From positions 186,001 to 250,000 of the forward strand of contig NZ_JAAKXW010000003.1 of the NCBI RefSeq assembly GCF_011752045.1: DNA of 64,000 nucleotides, in the 5' to 3' direction. The DNA comes from Microbacterium hydrocarbonoxydans. Its GTDB lineage: Bacteria > Actinomycetota > Actinomycetes > Actinomycetales > Microbacteriaceae. The notes under the pieces were generated by a model. It ran no database searches and was not told the origin of the DNA. It saw nothing but the letters and a program-made list of their open reading frames with translations. The position numbers were made by a program, and so were the translations under genes. Below, piece by piece: positions 54,525-63,964 of this stretch. Positions within the stretch are counted from its first letter, which is position 1; each line of letters starts with the position of its first letter.

Positions 54525-55579
54525 AGGGAGCCTCCCGAGCGGTTGGTGCGGATGAGCAGGTGGATCAGGTACGGGGCGCCGAGCACACCCGTGATGACGC
54601 CGACCGGATATCGGGCGCCGAGCGCGAACTGCCCGATGAGGTCGCCGCCGAGCACGAGCAGGGCGCCCACGAGTCCCGCGGGGAGCAGCAGGTTCGCCCC
54701 GGGGCCGGTGAGGCGCGCGGCGATCGGTCCCGCCATGAACGCCACGAAGGCGATCGGGCCGGTCGCGGCGGTGGCGAAGGCGAGCAGCACGACGGCGCCG
54801 AGGATGAACAGCACGCGGGTCGCGTTCACGCGCACGCCGAGTCCGGATGCCGAGTCGTCGCCCAGCCTCATCGCGCCGAGTGCTCGCCCCTGCAGCAGCA
54901 TCAGCGGCACGGTGACGGCCGCCGCGAGCGCGAGCGGCAGGACGCGCTCCCAGGAGGCGTTGTTGAGGCTGCCGGTCAGCCACTGCATGGCCGTCTGGAT
55001 GTCCCAGTTCGCGGCGCGCGACAGCACGTAGGAGATCACGCTCTGCAGCATCGCCGCCACGCCGATGCCGATGAGGATCAGGCGGGTGCCCGCGAAGCCG
55101 CCCCGGTTCGAGAGCAGGTAGATGACCGCCGCGGTGACGAGCGCGCCGGCCAGGGCGAGCAGAGAGACGACGGGGCCGTTCAGCGAGAGCACGACGATGC
55201 CGAAGACGGCCGCCGCCCCTGCGCCGTTGGAGATGCCGATGATGTCGGGCGAGGCGAGCGGATTGCGCAGCAGCGTCTGGAAGGAGACGCCGGCGATGCC
55301 GAACGCGAGACCGGAGAGGATGCCGAGCACCGCCCGCGGCAGCCGCAGCTCCCCGACGGTGAACGAGGCGCCCGGCACGGTCTGCCCGAGGATCACGCGG
55401 ATGATCTCGTCGAGGCCGTAGAGGGTGTTGCCGACCATGAGGGCTGTGACGAACAGGGCGAGGAGCAGGATGCCGAGCGCGATGCTCACGCTCGCGTGAC
55501 GACGGTGGCGGGCGCGGCGGCCGGCGATGACGGCCACCACGCGGTCGGCCGCGGGCGCCTGCTGCGTGAGAAGGGTCAC
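54521..55579 (-). CDS. Iron-siderophore ABC permease (FecD/FepG type)
   Basis: One of two FecCD-type permeases, 352 aa with about nine to ten spans. It has LRLPRAVLGILSGLAFGIAGVSFQTLLRNPLASPDIIGISNGAGAAA as the family block near the first third (LRNPLASPDIIGI is the key part), and YPVGVITGVLGAPYLIHLLIR at the end. The GTG start overlaps the previous stop. It forms a heterodimer with the other permease. Confidence 0.94.
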   Translation of the reverse strand: MTLLTQQAPAADRVVAVIAGRRARHRRHASVSIALGILLLALFVTALMVGNTLYGLDEIIRVILGQTVPGASFTVGELRLPRAVLGILSGLAFGIAGVSFQTLLRNPLASPDIIGISNGAGAAAVFGIVVLSLNGPVVSLLALAGALVTAAVIYLLSNRGGFAGTRLILIGIGVAAMLQSVISYVLSRAANWDIQTAMQWLTGSLNNASWERVLPLALAAAVTVPLMLLQGRALGAMRLGDDSASGLGVRVNATRVLFILGAVVLLAFATAATGPIAFVAFMAGPIAARLTGPGANLLLPAGLVGALLVLGGDLIGQFALGARYPVGVITGVLGAPYLIHLLIRTNRSGGSL

Positions 55580-56631
55580 AGTTCACGCACCTTCTGGCGG
55601 CGGACGATCCAGATGAAGAACGGGGCGCCGAGGACGGCGGTGATGATGCCGACCTGGATCTCCTCGGACGAGGGGGCGATCACGCGGCCGACGACGTCGC
55701 TCGCCGTGAGCAGCGCGGCACCGGCCAGGGCGGAGAAGGGCAGCAGCCAGCGGTGATCGGTGCCGACCAGCATCCGGCAGAGGTGCGGGATGACGAGGCC
55801 GACGAAGCCGATGGGGCCGGCGATCGCCGTGGCCGCGCCCGCCAGGATCACCGCCCCGAGCGCGGAGACGAGGCGCGTGCGGAAGACGTGCTCGCCGAGG
55901 CCGGCGGCCATGTCGTCGCCGAGGGCGAGGGAGTTCATGCCCCGCGCGGAGGCGAAGCAGATGAGCGCACCGGCGGCGAGCACGGGAGCCGTGATCGCGA
56001 TGCGCGGCCATTCCGCGCCGCCGACCCCGCCGATCTGCCAGGACTGGAAGGCCTGCAGCAGGTCGACCCGCGGCAGCATGATGGCGCTGACGAGCGAGGC
56101 GAACGCCGCGGAGGTCGCGGCGCCGGCGAGGGCGAGCTTGAGCGGGGTGGCGCCGCCGCGGCCGAGGGAGCCCACCGTGTAGACGAAGGTCGCGGCGACG
56201 GCGGCGCCGGCGACGGCGAGCGCCATCTGGCCGTAGGGGTCGCTGATGCCGGCGAAGGCGATGCCGACGACGACCGCGAGCGCCGCGCCGTTCGAGACGC
56301 CGAGGATGCCGGGGTCGGCGATCGGGTTGCGCGTCACGGCCTGCATCGTCGCGCCGGCGAGCGCGAGCGCCGCGCCGACGAGGATCGCGAGCACTGTGCG
56401 CGGGATCCGCTTGATGATGGCGGCCTGCGCGATGGTGTCGTCGTGTCCGCCGAGGGCCGCGAGGACGTCGTCGACCGACACCTCCCGCACGCCGAACGAG
56501 ACGGAGAGGATGGCCAGGACGGCGAGGACGCCGGCCCCGGCGAGCAGCCAGGCCGCGCGCACCGCCACCGGGCGCCGCAGGTCTGCGGCGCCCGGGTTCA
56601 CGCGGCCCTTGTGGGGTGCGATGGCGGTCAC
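55576..56631 (-). CDS. Iron-siderophore ABC permease (FecC/FepD type)
   Basis: The other FecCD-type permease, 351 aa. It shows RIPRTVLAILVGAALALAGATMQ, TRNPIADPGILGVSNGA, GPIGFVGLVIPHLCRMLVG (the coupling region) and VGIITAVLGAPFFIWIVRR. GTG 56631 starts 21 nt after the binding-protein stop. Confidence 0.94.
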   Translation of the reverse strand: MTAIAPHKGRVNPGAADLRRPVAVRAAWLLAGAGVLAVLAILSVSFGVREVSVDDVLAALGGHDDTIAQAAIIKRIPRTVLAILVGAALALAGATMQAVTRNPIADPGILGVSNGAALAVVVGIAFAGISDPYGQMALAVAGAAVAATFVYTVGSLGRGGATPLKLALAGAATSAAFASLVSAIMLPRVDLLQAFQSWQIGGVGGAEWPRIAITAPVLAAGALICFASARGMNSLALGDDMAAGLGEHVFRTRLVSALGAVILAGAATAIAGPIGFVGLVIPHLCRMLVGTDHRWLLPFSALAGAALLTASDVVGRVIAPSSEEIQVGIITAVLGAPFFIWIVRRQKVREL

Positions 56632-56652
56632 GATCGTGCTGCTCCCGCGGTC

Positions 56653-57675
56653 TCAGCCGGCGAGCGGCTTCGCGAGCACGGCGAAGTAGTCGTCGAGGCC
56701 CCACGGGATGGACAGCGGCGACGGGTTCGCAGAGGCCGCGAGCGGCGTCGCGTCGCCGAGCACGGCGATGCGTCCCTCCGCGATGGCGGGGATCTTCGAC
56801 AGCAGCGGGTCGGCCTGCAGCAGCGGGACGATCGACTCGTCGCCGTAGGTGACGAACACGTCGACGTCGCTGAAGGTATCGGCCTCTTCGGCGCTGACGC
56901 TGAGGTAGAACTCGGTGCTGTCGGCGTTCTCCTCGACGGCGGCCGGGAACGGCAGGCCGATGTCGTGCAGGTAGCCGGGGCGCGTGTCGATGGCCGTGTA
57001 GTAGCCGACCTGGCTGAGGTCGGACGGGTCGATGTACGAGAAGAGGAGCTTCTTGTCCTTCAGCTCGGGGTGCGCCTCGAGAGCGGCATCCGCCTGTGCG
57101 TGCAGATCCGCGATGAGGGCCTCGCCCTCCTCCTCGAGGCCGAGCGCCTTCGAGTTCAGGGCGATCATGTCGTCGACCGAGGTGCCCCAGGCGATCTCCG
57201 GGTAGGCGACGACGGGTGCGATCTTGGAGAGGGTGTCGTACTCCTCCCGGGTCAGACCCGAGTACGAGGCGAGGATGACGTCGGGGTTCGTGTCGGCGAC
57301 GGCCTCGTAGTCGATGCCGTCGGTCTCGTCGAACAGCACGGGAGTCTCGGCACCGAGCTCCTCGAGCTTGTCCTCGACCCAGGGAAGCACGCCGTCTTCG
57401 TCGTCGTCGCCCCAGGTGGCCTTGCTCATGCCGACCGGCACGATGCCGAGCGCCAGCGGCACCTCGTGGTTCGCCCACGCGACGGTGGCGACGCGCTCCG
57501 GCTTCTCGGTGATGGTGGTCTCTCCGTACACGTGCTCGATCGTGACGGGGAACGCGGAGTCGGAGGCCGGGTTGCCGCCGGCGGGAGCGTCTTCGGCAGT
57601 GGCAGGGGCGCAGGCGGTGAGGCCGAGGGCGAGTACCGCTGCGGCGCCGAGGGCGACCAGAGGGGAAGTGCGCAC
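56653..57675 (-). CDS. Iron-siderophore-binding lipoprotein (FecB/FepB type)
   Basis: The extracellular siderophore receptor of the importer, 340 aa, with lipobox LGLTAC (Cys22 from this start) and a helical-backbone two-lobed fold (PERVATVAWANHEVPLALGIVPVGM; NPDVILASYSGLTREEYDTLSKIAPVV; VFVTYGDE). GTG 57675 is preferred because AAGGA lies 7 nt upstream; ATG 57681 two codons earlier is almost touching that site. It is first in a five-gene operon ending with the reductase. Iron-regulator boxes lie upstream. Confidence 0.92.
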   Translation of the reverse strand: MRTSPLVALGAAAVLALGLTACAPATAEDAPAGGNPASDSAFPVTIEHVYGETTITEKPERVATVAWANHEVPLALGIVPVGMSKATWGDDDEDGVLPWVEDKLEELGAETPVLFDETDGIDYEAVADTNPDVILASYSGLTREEYDTLSKIAPVVAYPEIAWGTSVDDMIALNSKALGLEEEGEALIADLHAQADAALEAHPELKDKKLLFSYIDPSDLSQVGYYTAIDTRPGYLHDIGLPFPAAVEENADSTEFYLSVSAEEADTFSDVDVFVTYGDESIVPLLQADPLLSKIPAIAEGRIAVLGDATPLAASANPSPLSIPWGLDDYFAVLAKPLAG

Positions 57676-57727
57676 AGGCATGTCCTTCGGGTAGGTGGGG
57701 GACTTCGACGCGAGGGGGCGCCGCGGC

Positions 57728-57746
57728 TTTGGTAAGCCTGCCCTAA
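57728..57746. promoter_or_regulatory. IdeR/DmdR-like iron box 1
   Basis: The sequence from 57728 matches the IdeR/DtxR consensus TTAGGTTAGGCTAACCTAA at about 14 of 19 bases; on the minus strand TTAGGTTAGG is contiguous just beside it (complement of 57743-57752). Derepression at low iron is expected. Confidence 0.65.
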
Positions 57747-57758
57747 CCTAACACATAC

Positions 57759-57777
57759 TTAGGTAAGCCTTAACTCC
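57759..57777. promoter_or_regulatory. IdeR/DmdR-like iron box 2
   Basis: TTAGGTAAGCCTTAACTCC shares about 13 of 19 bases with the IdeR/DtxR consensus, including TTAGGT and GxCT. The two boxes start 31 bp apart and lie 50-100 bp before the binding-protein gene. The rest of the 57676-58014 gap, apart from the csp terminator, holds nothing I recognise. Confidence 0.55.
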
Positions 57778-57963
57778 ACTCGACATCGAGGACCAGCGCT
57801 GCCCGCTCGGCCTGTCACGCGCGCCCGGGATCAGACGCCGAAACGAGCGCGAGGCCGAAAGAGCATCCGAAGGAGCATCCGGAGCTGCCTTTCTGACCTC
57901 GCACCAGACGACGGGATGCTGCTTCGGCCCGGCACCCGCGCGAAACGCCGCGGGAAAAGCGAA

Positions 57964-57995
57964 AACCGGCCGGACCCCGAGGGGTCCGGCCGGTT
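57964..57995 (-). terminator. Rho-independent terminator of the cold-shock gene
   Basis: A 15-bp perfect stem (57964-57978 with 57981-57995) is followed, on the minus strand, by a T-rich run (ttcgctttt). It lies about 20 nt after the cold-shock protein stop. Confidence 0.82.
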
Positions 57996-58014
57996 CGCGA
58001 AGTCTGTCGCGTGC

Positions 58015-58218
58015 TCAGAGAGCGCGGATGTTCGCCGCCTGCATGCCCTTGGGGCCACGCTCAGCGTCGAATTCGACCTTCTGGTTCTCACGGAGCTCCT
58101 TGAAACCGGAGCCGGTGATAGCCGAGTAGTGGGCGAAGAGGTCGTCGGTGCCGTCATCGGGAGCGATGAAGCCGAAGCCCTTTTCCGCGTTGAACCATTT
58201 CACAGTGCCAGTGGCCAT
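58015..58218 (-). CDS. cspA: Cold-shock protein (CspA family)
   Basis: A 67-aa single-stranded nucleic-acid-binding protein acting as RNA chaperone. It shows [23 protein letters not shown] with RNP1 KGFGFI, the RNP2-like LFAHYSAI, and [18 protein letters not shown]. This full-length single OB-fold domain is normal for the family. Monocistronic with its own terminator; an AAAGTAGAAA leader precedes the ATG. Confidence 0.96.
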   Translation of the reverse strand: MATGTVKWFNAEKGFGFIAPDDGTDDLFAHYSAITGSGFKELRENQKVEFDAERGPKGMQAANIRAL

Positions 58219-58291
58219 GTGTTTCTACTTTCTGTTGAATGACCGCTCGCGCGGCCTGCACCGCGACGAGTCATCCGCCGCGTGTGCTCGG

Positions 58292-61246
58292 TCACCGTAC
58301 CACGGCAGGCTGACGAGAAGCCTCGACGTCGAGATGCCGCTGCGCGGCGACGGCCGCCTCGGTGCGCGAGCTGACGCCGAGTTTGCGGAGAACGGCCGAC
58401 ACATGCACGCTCACGGTCTTCACGCTGATGAACAGCCTCTCGCCGATCTGCCGGTTGCTGAGCCCCTCCGCGATGAGGCTCAGCACCTGCCTCTCCCTGG
58501 CGGTGAGGAGCAGCGTTTCGGCATCCTCCTCGATGCCGGCGGAGCGGAGTCCCGCGGCCGAGGCGAGGTCCTCGACGATCCGGATGAGCCCGGCGTGCTC
58601 GATGCGGGCCGCGATGCCCGCCGCCTCGTCGAGGAGGCGTCCCGCACCGGCGCGGTCGCCGTGCTCGATGAGCATCCGCGCCCGCTCCAGGCGGGTCATC
58701 ACGCGGAAGACGACGGGGACGTCCTCGCCGTCGGCGAGCCGCACGGCATCGTCGAGCGCTTCGGCAGTGGGCGTGAGCAGCGCGTCGAGGATCGCCGACC
58801 ATATGTCTCCCCGCAGCTCCGTCGACTGTGCGTTCCACGCCTGACGCACCTCCCCGATCGCGGCCTCCACGTCGGCGCCATGGGCGCGGAGCTCGGAGAC
58901 GAGCCAGCCGGCCTGCAGGAGCAGTCGCCGCTGATGGATCAGGACCGGCCGTTCGTCGCGCAGCATCCCGCGGATCTCCTCGAGCGCGCCGGCGAGATCG
59001 CCACGGCTCTGGGCCACCTCCACGCGCATCATGACCTCGTCGTACCAGATCTGCCGCTCGGCGCGCCCGGTCTCCTCGAAGGCGGGCTGCCACTCCTGCA
59101 TGACCTCGGCCGCCTCCTCATGACGGCCGCGCCAGCAGAGGACGCGCACCCGCGTCATCGTCGCGTACATGTGGAAGATGCGCAGCGTGTTCTGGGAGAG
59201 CTCGCGCGCGAGCATCCCCTCCACTCGCCCGATCTCACCCAGCTCCAGCAGCGGCACGGCCATGTTCTGCGTCATCACTGCACCGGAGGTGCGCTCCACG
59301 CCGTACTCCCTGGCGCGGACCAGCCCCTCCTCTGCCACGCGCACCGCATCGCGGTAGCGCCCGAGGAGCCCGAGGAGGTCGGAGTAGTTGACCCGGTATC
59401 GCATCTCCGCGTTGGTGCCCCTGGCGAGACTCAGCGCGAGCGCGTACTCGCGGTGCCCCTGCTCGATCTCGCCGCGGTGCGTGCGCGCGGCGCCGCGGAT
59501 GTTCGCGGCGATGGAGGCCTCGTCGTCGTCTCCGGCGCGGGCCGCCCGCTCGCCGGACTCGGTCGCGAGGACGATCGCCTCGTCGAGGCGGCCGGCGATC
59601 ATGTAGCGGCTGGCCAGCTGGGTGAGGACCGAGGCCCGCAGGCGATCGTCGTCCACGCGCTCGAGCAGGGCGAGGGATTCGTGCAGCAGCTCGATCACCC
59701 CCGGCCTGCCGAGGTTCATCGTGTAATAGGCCTTGTCGCGCAGCAGGCGGGCGTGCATCCTCGGGTCGACCACGGCCGGGTCGATCTCCGAGAGGGCGAC
59801 GTTGACGACCGCGAGCGCGCGCTCCCCGTCTCCGCCGTTGCGCAGCACCGAGCCCAGGGCGCGCAGCAGCTCGAGGCGTTCGACGCCGGCGACCTCCGCG
59901 GCATCCGGAACCTGAATCCACAGGTCGAGCACGAGCTCTCCGAAGCGCGCCGCGGAGGCGAAGGCGAAGCGCGCCTTCGCGTCGAACATCGCGTTCACCG
60001 CGGCGGCGAGAGCCTTGCGGTCGTCCTGCGCGAGCTGCCAGTGGTAGGCGAGAGCAGCCGAGTCGCCGGTGTCGCTGCCGGCACACTCCGCCTCGAGCAC
60101 CTCGGCGTAGGCGCGGTGCAGGCGCGCCCGTTCGCCGGGCAGCAGGTCGTCGTGCACGGCCTCGCGCAGCAGCGCGTGCCGGAAGCGGTAGTAGTCGTCG
60201 TCGACCACGACGAGGATGCCGCTGCGCGTCGCCTCGCGGATGCCCTCGTCGAGACGGTCCTCCGGCAGGGCGGCGAGCCGCGTCACCAGCGGATGGGAGA
60301 GAGGGCGTTCCGCCCCCGAGACGACCTGGACGACGCGGCGGGCGTCGTCTCCCAGCCGGTCGAAGCGCGCGAGCAGCAGGTCTCGGAGACTGTCGGGCAG
60401 CGGGCCCTTCGCGCAGCCCGCGATCTCCTCGACGAAGAACGGCACGCCCTCGGCACGCTGTTGAATGCGCTCGAGAGCGGTGTCGCTGAGCCGGTGCCCG
60501 GTGATCTGCTCGGCGAGGCTGCGCACAGCATCCTCGCCGAGTCGTTCCAGACCGATCCGCTCGAGCAGGCGCCCGCGCGTGGCCTCGCCGATGAAGCGGC
60601 TGACGGCATCGCCACGGCGGACGTCGTCGGTGCGGCAGGTGAGGATCAGGAGGATGCGACCGCGGCCGAGCGTGCGCAGCAGGAACGACAGGATGGCGAG
60701 GGTCGACTCGTCGGCCCAGTGCAGGTCCTCGACGACGATGACCTGCGGCGCGTGCTCCGCGGCTGCCTCGATGAGGGCGGCGATCGCGTCGCGGAGGCGG
60801 TCGGGGCTGGTGCGCTCGCGCTCGGTGGCGCTGAGCTCGGGGAGCAGGGTGCCGAGAGCCTCGACTCCCACGCCGAGGTGCTCGCGGACGCGGTCGGCGC
60901 CGAGGCGGGCGACGATCGAGCGGAGGATCGCGGCCAGCGGCCCGAAGGGCGAGCGTGCCGCACCGAGGTCGAGGCACCAGCCGACGTGCACGTCGGCTCC
61001 GGTCGCGATGTCCGCCGCGAACTCACGCAGCAGCCGGGACTTGCCGATGCCCGCCTCGCCCTCGACGAGGACGGCCGCCGGGATGCCCTCACGGGCCCGG
61101 TCGAACAGCACGCGCACATGGGCGAGGTCGGCGTCGCGGCCGACCATCGTCGCGGTGGGGGCGATCGGGGGCATGGACTCATCGTCCCACCCCCGACCGA
61201 CATCGGGCGCCGATCCGGAGATCTCCGGCGGCGCGACCGTGCTCAC
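58292..61246 (-). CDS. Large ATP-dependent LuxR-type transcriptional regulator (LAL/MalT-like)
   Basis: A 984-aa signal-integrating regulator. After a short leader comes an AAA-type ATPase domain: Walker A GEAGIGKS at 63-70, Walker B VIVVEDLHWAD. A long helical region with TPR-like repeats follows (about 380-880), and a C-terminal LuxR helix-turn-helix (LLTARERQVLSLIAEGLSNRQIGERLFISVKTV). The start GTG 61246 overlaps the upstream small gene's stop (GTGA); Met at 61174 is an alternative. Targets and ligand are unknown; the adjacent csp gene is separate. Confidence 0.9.
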   Translation of the reverse strand: MSTVAPPEISGSAPDVGRGWDDESMPPIAPTATMVGRDADLAHVRVLFDRAREGIPAAVLVEGEAGIGKSRLLREFAADIATGADVHVGWCLDLGAARSPFGPLAAILRSIVARLGADRVREHLGVGVEALGTLLPELSATERERTSPDRLRDAIAALIEAAAEHAPQVIVVEDLHWADESTLAILSFLLRTLGRGRILLILTCRTDDVRRGDAVSRFIGEATRGRLLERIGLERLGEDAVRSLAEQITGHRLSDTALERIQQRAEGVPFFVEEIAGCAKGPLPDSLRDLLLARFDRLGDDARRVVQVVSGAERPLSHPLVTRLAALPEDRLDEGIREATRSGILVVVDDDYYRFRHALLREAVHDDLLPGERARLHRAYAEVLEAECAGSDTGDSAALAYHWQLAQDDRKALAAAVNAMFDAKARFAFASAARFGELVLDLWIQVPDAAEVAGVERLELLRALGSVLRNGGDGERALAVVNVALSEIDPAVVDPRMHARLLRDKAYYTMNLGRPGVIELLHESLALLERVDDDRLRASVLTQLASRYMIAGRLDEAIVLATESGERAARAGDDDEASIAANIRGAARTHRGEIEQGHREYALALSLARGTNAEMRYRVNYSDLLGLLGRYRDAVRVAEEGLVRAREYGVERTSGAVMTQNMAVPLLELGEIGRVEGMLARELSQNTLRIFHMYATMTRVRVLCWRGRHEEAAEVMQEWQPAFEETGRAERQIWYDEVMMRVEVAQSRGDLAGALEEIRGMLRDERPVLIHQRRLLLQAGWLVSELRAHGADVEAAIGEVRQAWNAQSTELRGDIWSAILDALLTPTAEALDDAVRLADGEDVPVVFRVMTRLERARMLIEHGDRAGAGRLLDEAAGIAARIEHAGLIRIVEDLASAAGLRSAGIEEDAETLLLTARERQVLSLIAEGLSNRQIGERLFISVKTVSVHVSAVLRKLGVSSRTEAAVAAQRHLDVEASRQPAVVR

Positions 61247-61464
61247 CGGGCGACGGCCGGCTCGCAGACCGCGGCGCCGCGGGTGTCCGCGACCGCTCGC
61301 GCCGACGACGGCACGAGCAGGCGCAGCAGCCGGGAGACCAGGCCGGGGCGCGCCACGATCTGGTCGGCGTGCTCCGCGAGGAAGCGCCGGCACGCGGCCC
61401 TGCGCTCCATCTGCTGCAGCTCGACGCGGGCGACCTGGTCGGTGAAGTACGGGTGCTCGAACAT
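61243..61464 (-). CDS. Small 73-aa protein coupled to the LuxR-type regulator
   Basis: A short protein starting MFEHPYFTDQVARVELQQMERR, charged and probably helical, with a basic AVADTRG-type tail and two Cys. ATG 61464 follows a good AGGAG, and its stop overlaps the regulator start by 4 nt, so it is likely expressed and coupled. I do not recognise a characterised family. It could modulate the regulator or serve mainly to couple translation. Confidence 0.7.
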   Translation of the reverse strand: MFEHPYFTDQVARVELQQMERRAACRRFLAEHADQIVARPGLVSRLLRLLVPSSARAVADTRGAAVCEPAVAR

Positions 61465-61585
61465 GACATCTCCTCTTTCGCTGTACCCCTACACTCCGCT
61501 CTGAGGCGGGGGCACGGCATCGGGAGGATTCCCTATCTTCGTGGGCTCTTCGGGCTGCGGCTGTCCCTAGTCCGGCGCGAGCGCC

Positions 61586-62641
61586 TCAGACACGCAGCAG
61601 CGTCGGGCGCGCCGACGGGCGTGAGCGCTCGGGGGCGAGGATCGCGAGCACCCTGACCAGGGTCGTCATCCAGAGCAGTCCGAGGCCGACCACGATCGCC
61701 TCGAGCGCGGTGACCCCGTACACGCCGAACGGACGCCACAGCAGCACCGCCGCGACGACCAGCCCGACGACGCCCACGGTGGTGATCACCAGCGCATGCG
61801 GACGTCCGGGGATCACGACGGCGGTCCACACGGCCGCGGCGGCGAAGAGCACGAGCGCCGAGAACGCGGCGATGTTGTGCGGGATGTGCGCGCGGTGCAG
61901 CGGCAGCAGGCCGACCGCGGCGAGCGCGGCCCCGGTCGCGGCCCAGAGCACCACCACGACGGCGATCCGGCCGAGCGCCGCGTCGCCGAGCATCCGGTGC
62001 AGATCCCGCCCGATGTACGAGCCGACGGTCGCGACGAGGAGCCCGGCGACCACCAGGGTGCCGTTGAACGCCCAGGCGCCCGCCCCGTTCCCCAGGGCGG
62101 AGAAGTTGTGCTCCCACCAGCGCGGGTCGGCGGCCGTCGCCATCGCGAACAGGGTGCCGATCACGAGGTAGCCGAACAGGATGCCGGCGAGGTCGGCCGT
62201 GCGCAGGCCGATGCCCGCGCCGTAGGCGAAGCGCCCGCCGACGGCTGCGGCGACCCCGGTGAGGACACCGCCTCCTGGCGCTCCGAGCTCGAGGCCCTGC
62301 AGGCCGGCGGCGAGGATCTCGGAGACGAGCAGCACCCCCATCGCCGTCACGCCGCCGAAGGCGACGGTCAGCGCCACCGCGGAGAGGTCTGAGATCACGG
62401 CCTGCCAGCGCGGCATGGGCGCGGTCTCGCCGCGGCGGTGCCGCACGGTGCTGAACGCGAAGGCGGCGGCTGCGAGAAGCCCCGCGATGAGGGCGATCCG
62501 GGGCGCGAGCGATCCCTCGCCGGTGAGCGGGCGCGGCTCGCCAGCCAGGAGCAGGATGCCGCCGCCCGCGCCGAACGCGAAGCACACGACCGTCGCCCAG
62601 ACGGCCTCGGTCTCGCCCCGCAGTCGCTGCGCCTCGTCCAT
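61586..62641 (-). CDS. Multi-span membrane protein (DUF998-like)
   Basis: A 351-aa protein with about ten hydrophobic segments. WWEHNFSALGNG and IPHNIAAFSALVLF match the DUF998 pattern (a W..nfS.LG block and HN..A...F). The first third (VCFAFGAGGGILLLAGEPRPLTG to VSEILAAGLQG) lies outside that domain. ATG 62641 is taken as start; a TTG at 62653 in frame is possible. Function is unknown. Confidence 0.72.
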   Translation of the reverse strand: MDEAQRLRGETEAVWATVVCFAFGAGGGILLLAGEPRPLTGEGSLAPRIALIAGLLAAAAFAFSTVRHRRGETAPMPRWQAVISDLSAVALTVAFGGVTAMGVLLVSEILAAGLQGLELGAPGGGVLTGVAAAVGGRFAYGAGIGLRTADLAGILFGYLVIGTLFAMATAADPRWWEHNFSALGNGAGAWAFNGTLVVAGLLVATVGSYIGRDLHRMLGDAALGRIAVVVVLWAATGAALAAVGLLPLHRAHIPHNIAAFSALVLFAAAAVWTAVVIPGRPHALVITTVGVVGLVVAAVLLWRPFGVYGVTALEAIVVGLGLLWMTTLVRVLAILAPERSRPSARPTLLRV

Positions 62642-62926
62642 GCCTCCATGCAAGCATCCGCCGCCGACGGGGTCGACCGCCTCGCCGGGGCGGCCGGGAT
62701 CGCGAAGTCACCCGCCTCGCGGGGCGTGCGCGCGTTCACTCGCCGGAGCGCACACGCCGATACGGCGCAACCACCGCGCCGGACGCCGAGGTGCGCCGAA
62801 CGGCCGCCTCCCAGGCTCTGGCGCGACACTTTCGCGCACGCACCCCCGACCTCTGCGCGCACGTCCACGACGCCGATCACGCACGGACGGCTGAAGCGGA
62901 TGCCGCAGCCGCACTACCGTGGGAGC

Positions 62927-63964
62927 ATGCGCATCCCCGCCGCGATCCGCGCCTCCAAGCGCTCCCCGCTGCTGCAGGTCGTGAAGTCCGCCGCGGCGAC
63001 GATCGCGGCGTGGCTGATCGCGGGATGGGCCTTCCCCGGCCAGCTGCCCGTGTTCGCCGCGATCGCCGCGCTCCTCGTCGTGCAGCCGAGCGTGAACCAG
63101 TCGCTGTCGAAGGCGCTGGAGCGCAGCATCGGCGTGATCATCGGGGTGCTGGTCGCCGTCGGACTCGGGCTTCTCCTCGGCTCGCCGAGCTGGATCGTGC
63201 TGCTGGCGATCGTCGTGGCGATGCTCGTCGCCTGGGTGTTCCGCGCCTCCCCCGGCACGGGCAACCAGGTGGCGATCTCCGCCATGCTCGTGCTGGCGCT
63301 GGGCTCGTCGAGCCCCGAGTACGCGTTCGCCCGCATCGCCGAGACGCTCATCGGCGTCGTGATCGGCATCGTCGTGAACGCACTCATCGTGCCGCCGGTG
63401 CTCACGGGACCTGCCCGCCGCGACCTGGGCCTGCTCGGGAGGGAGCTCGCAGCCAGCCTCGACCGCCTCGCTGCCGCCCTGGGGCAGCCGCAGACCCCGG
63501 CACAGCTGCAGGAGCTGATGCTGCAGGTGCGGCTGCTGCGCCCGATGAAGGACGCCGCCGAGGCATCCATCGCGGCCGGCGAGGAGTCCCTCACCCTGAA
63601 CCCGCGCCGCTCCGCGCACCGCGAGGAGCTGCGCGAGATGCGGGCGCTGCTCGAGCGCCTCTCGCCGATCGTGACGCAGACGATCGGCATGACCCGCGCT
63701 TATTTCGACCACTACGACGACGCCCTCGGCGAGGAGCCGGCGGTCACCGCGATCGCCGAGCAGCTGCGCCGGGCCGGGCACGACGTGCGCCTCGCCGTGC
63801 AGACCGCGGCGGTCTCCCCCGAGCCCGAGGCCCTGACCTCGGCGATCCCCGCGCTGACCGCTCCGCTGGTGATCCACCCTCCGGCATCCGGTCACTGGAT
63901 CCTCATCGGCTCGCTCATGGAGGACCTCCGCCGCATCCGCGGGGAGCTCCTCGACGAGGACTGA
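62927..63964 (+). CDS. FUSC-type membrane protein (aromatic-acid-exporter-like)
   Basis: A 345-aa protein with an N-terminal bundle of about six hydrophobic segments (AAATIAAWLIAGWAFPGQLPVFAAIAALLVVQPSV; GVIIGVLVAVGLGLLLGSPSWIVLLAIVVAMLVAW; ISAMLVLALG; LIGVVIGIVVNALIVPPVL) and a long cytoplasmic helical C-terminus, as in FUSC/ArAE exporters. ATG 62927 lies 6 nt after TACCGT (62915-62920), with GGGAG also near, so it may be leaderless. The substrate is unknown. Confidence 0.83.
   Translation: MRIPAAIRASKRSPLLQVVKSAAATIAAWLIAGWAFPGQLPVFAAIAALLVVQPSVNQSLSKALERSIGVIIGVLVAVGLGLLLGSPSWIVLLAIVVAMLVAWVFRASPGTGNQVAISAMLVLALGSSSPEYAFARIAETLIGVVIGIVVNALIVPPVLTGPARRDLGLLGRELAASLDRLAAALGQPQTPAQLQELMLQVRLLRPMKDAAEASIAAGEESLTLNPRRSAHREELREMRALLERLSPIVTQTIGMTRAYFDHYDDALGEEPAVTAIAEQLRRAGHDVRLAVQTAAVSPEPEALTSAIPALTAPLVIHPPASGHWILIGSLMEDLRRIRGELLDED

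Noticed and set aside
55753-57735. Long plus-strand open frame across the iron permease and binding-protein genes
   Set aside because: Antisense shadow of FecCD and FecB genes; composition is mostly Asp/Arg/Gly/Val with no motif.
58148-61504. Very long open frame on the plus strand opposite the LuxR-type regulator (over 1,100 codons)
   Set aside because: It is the mirror frame of a gene with clear Walker and helix-turn-helix motifs; the translation is Arg/Gly/Asp-rich, low in hydrophobic structure and without any domain.
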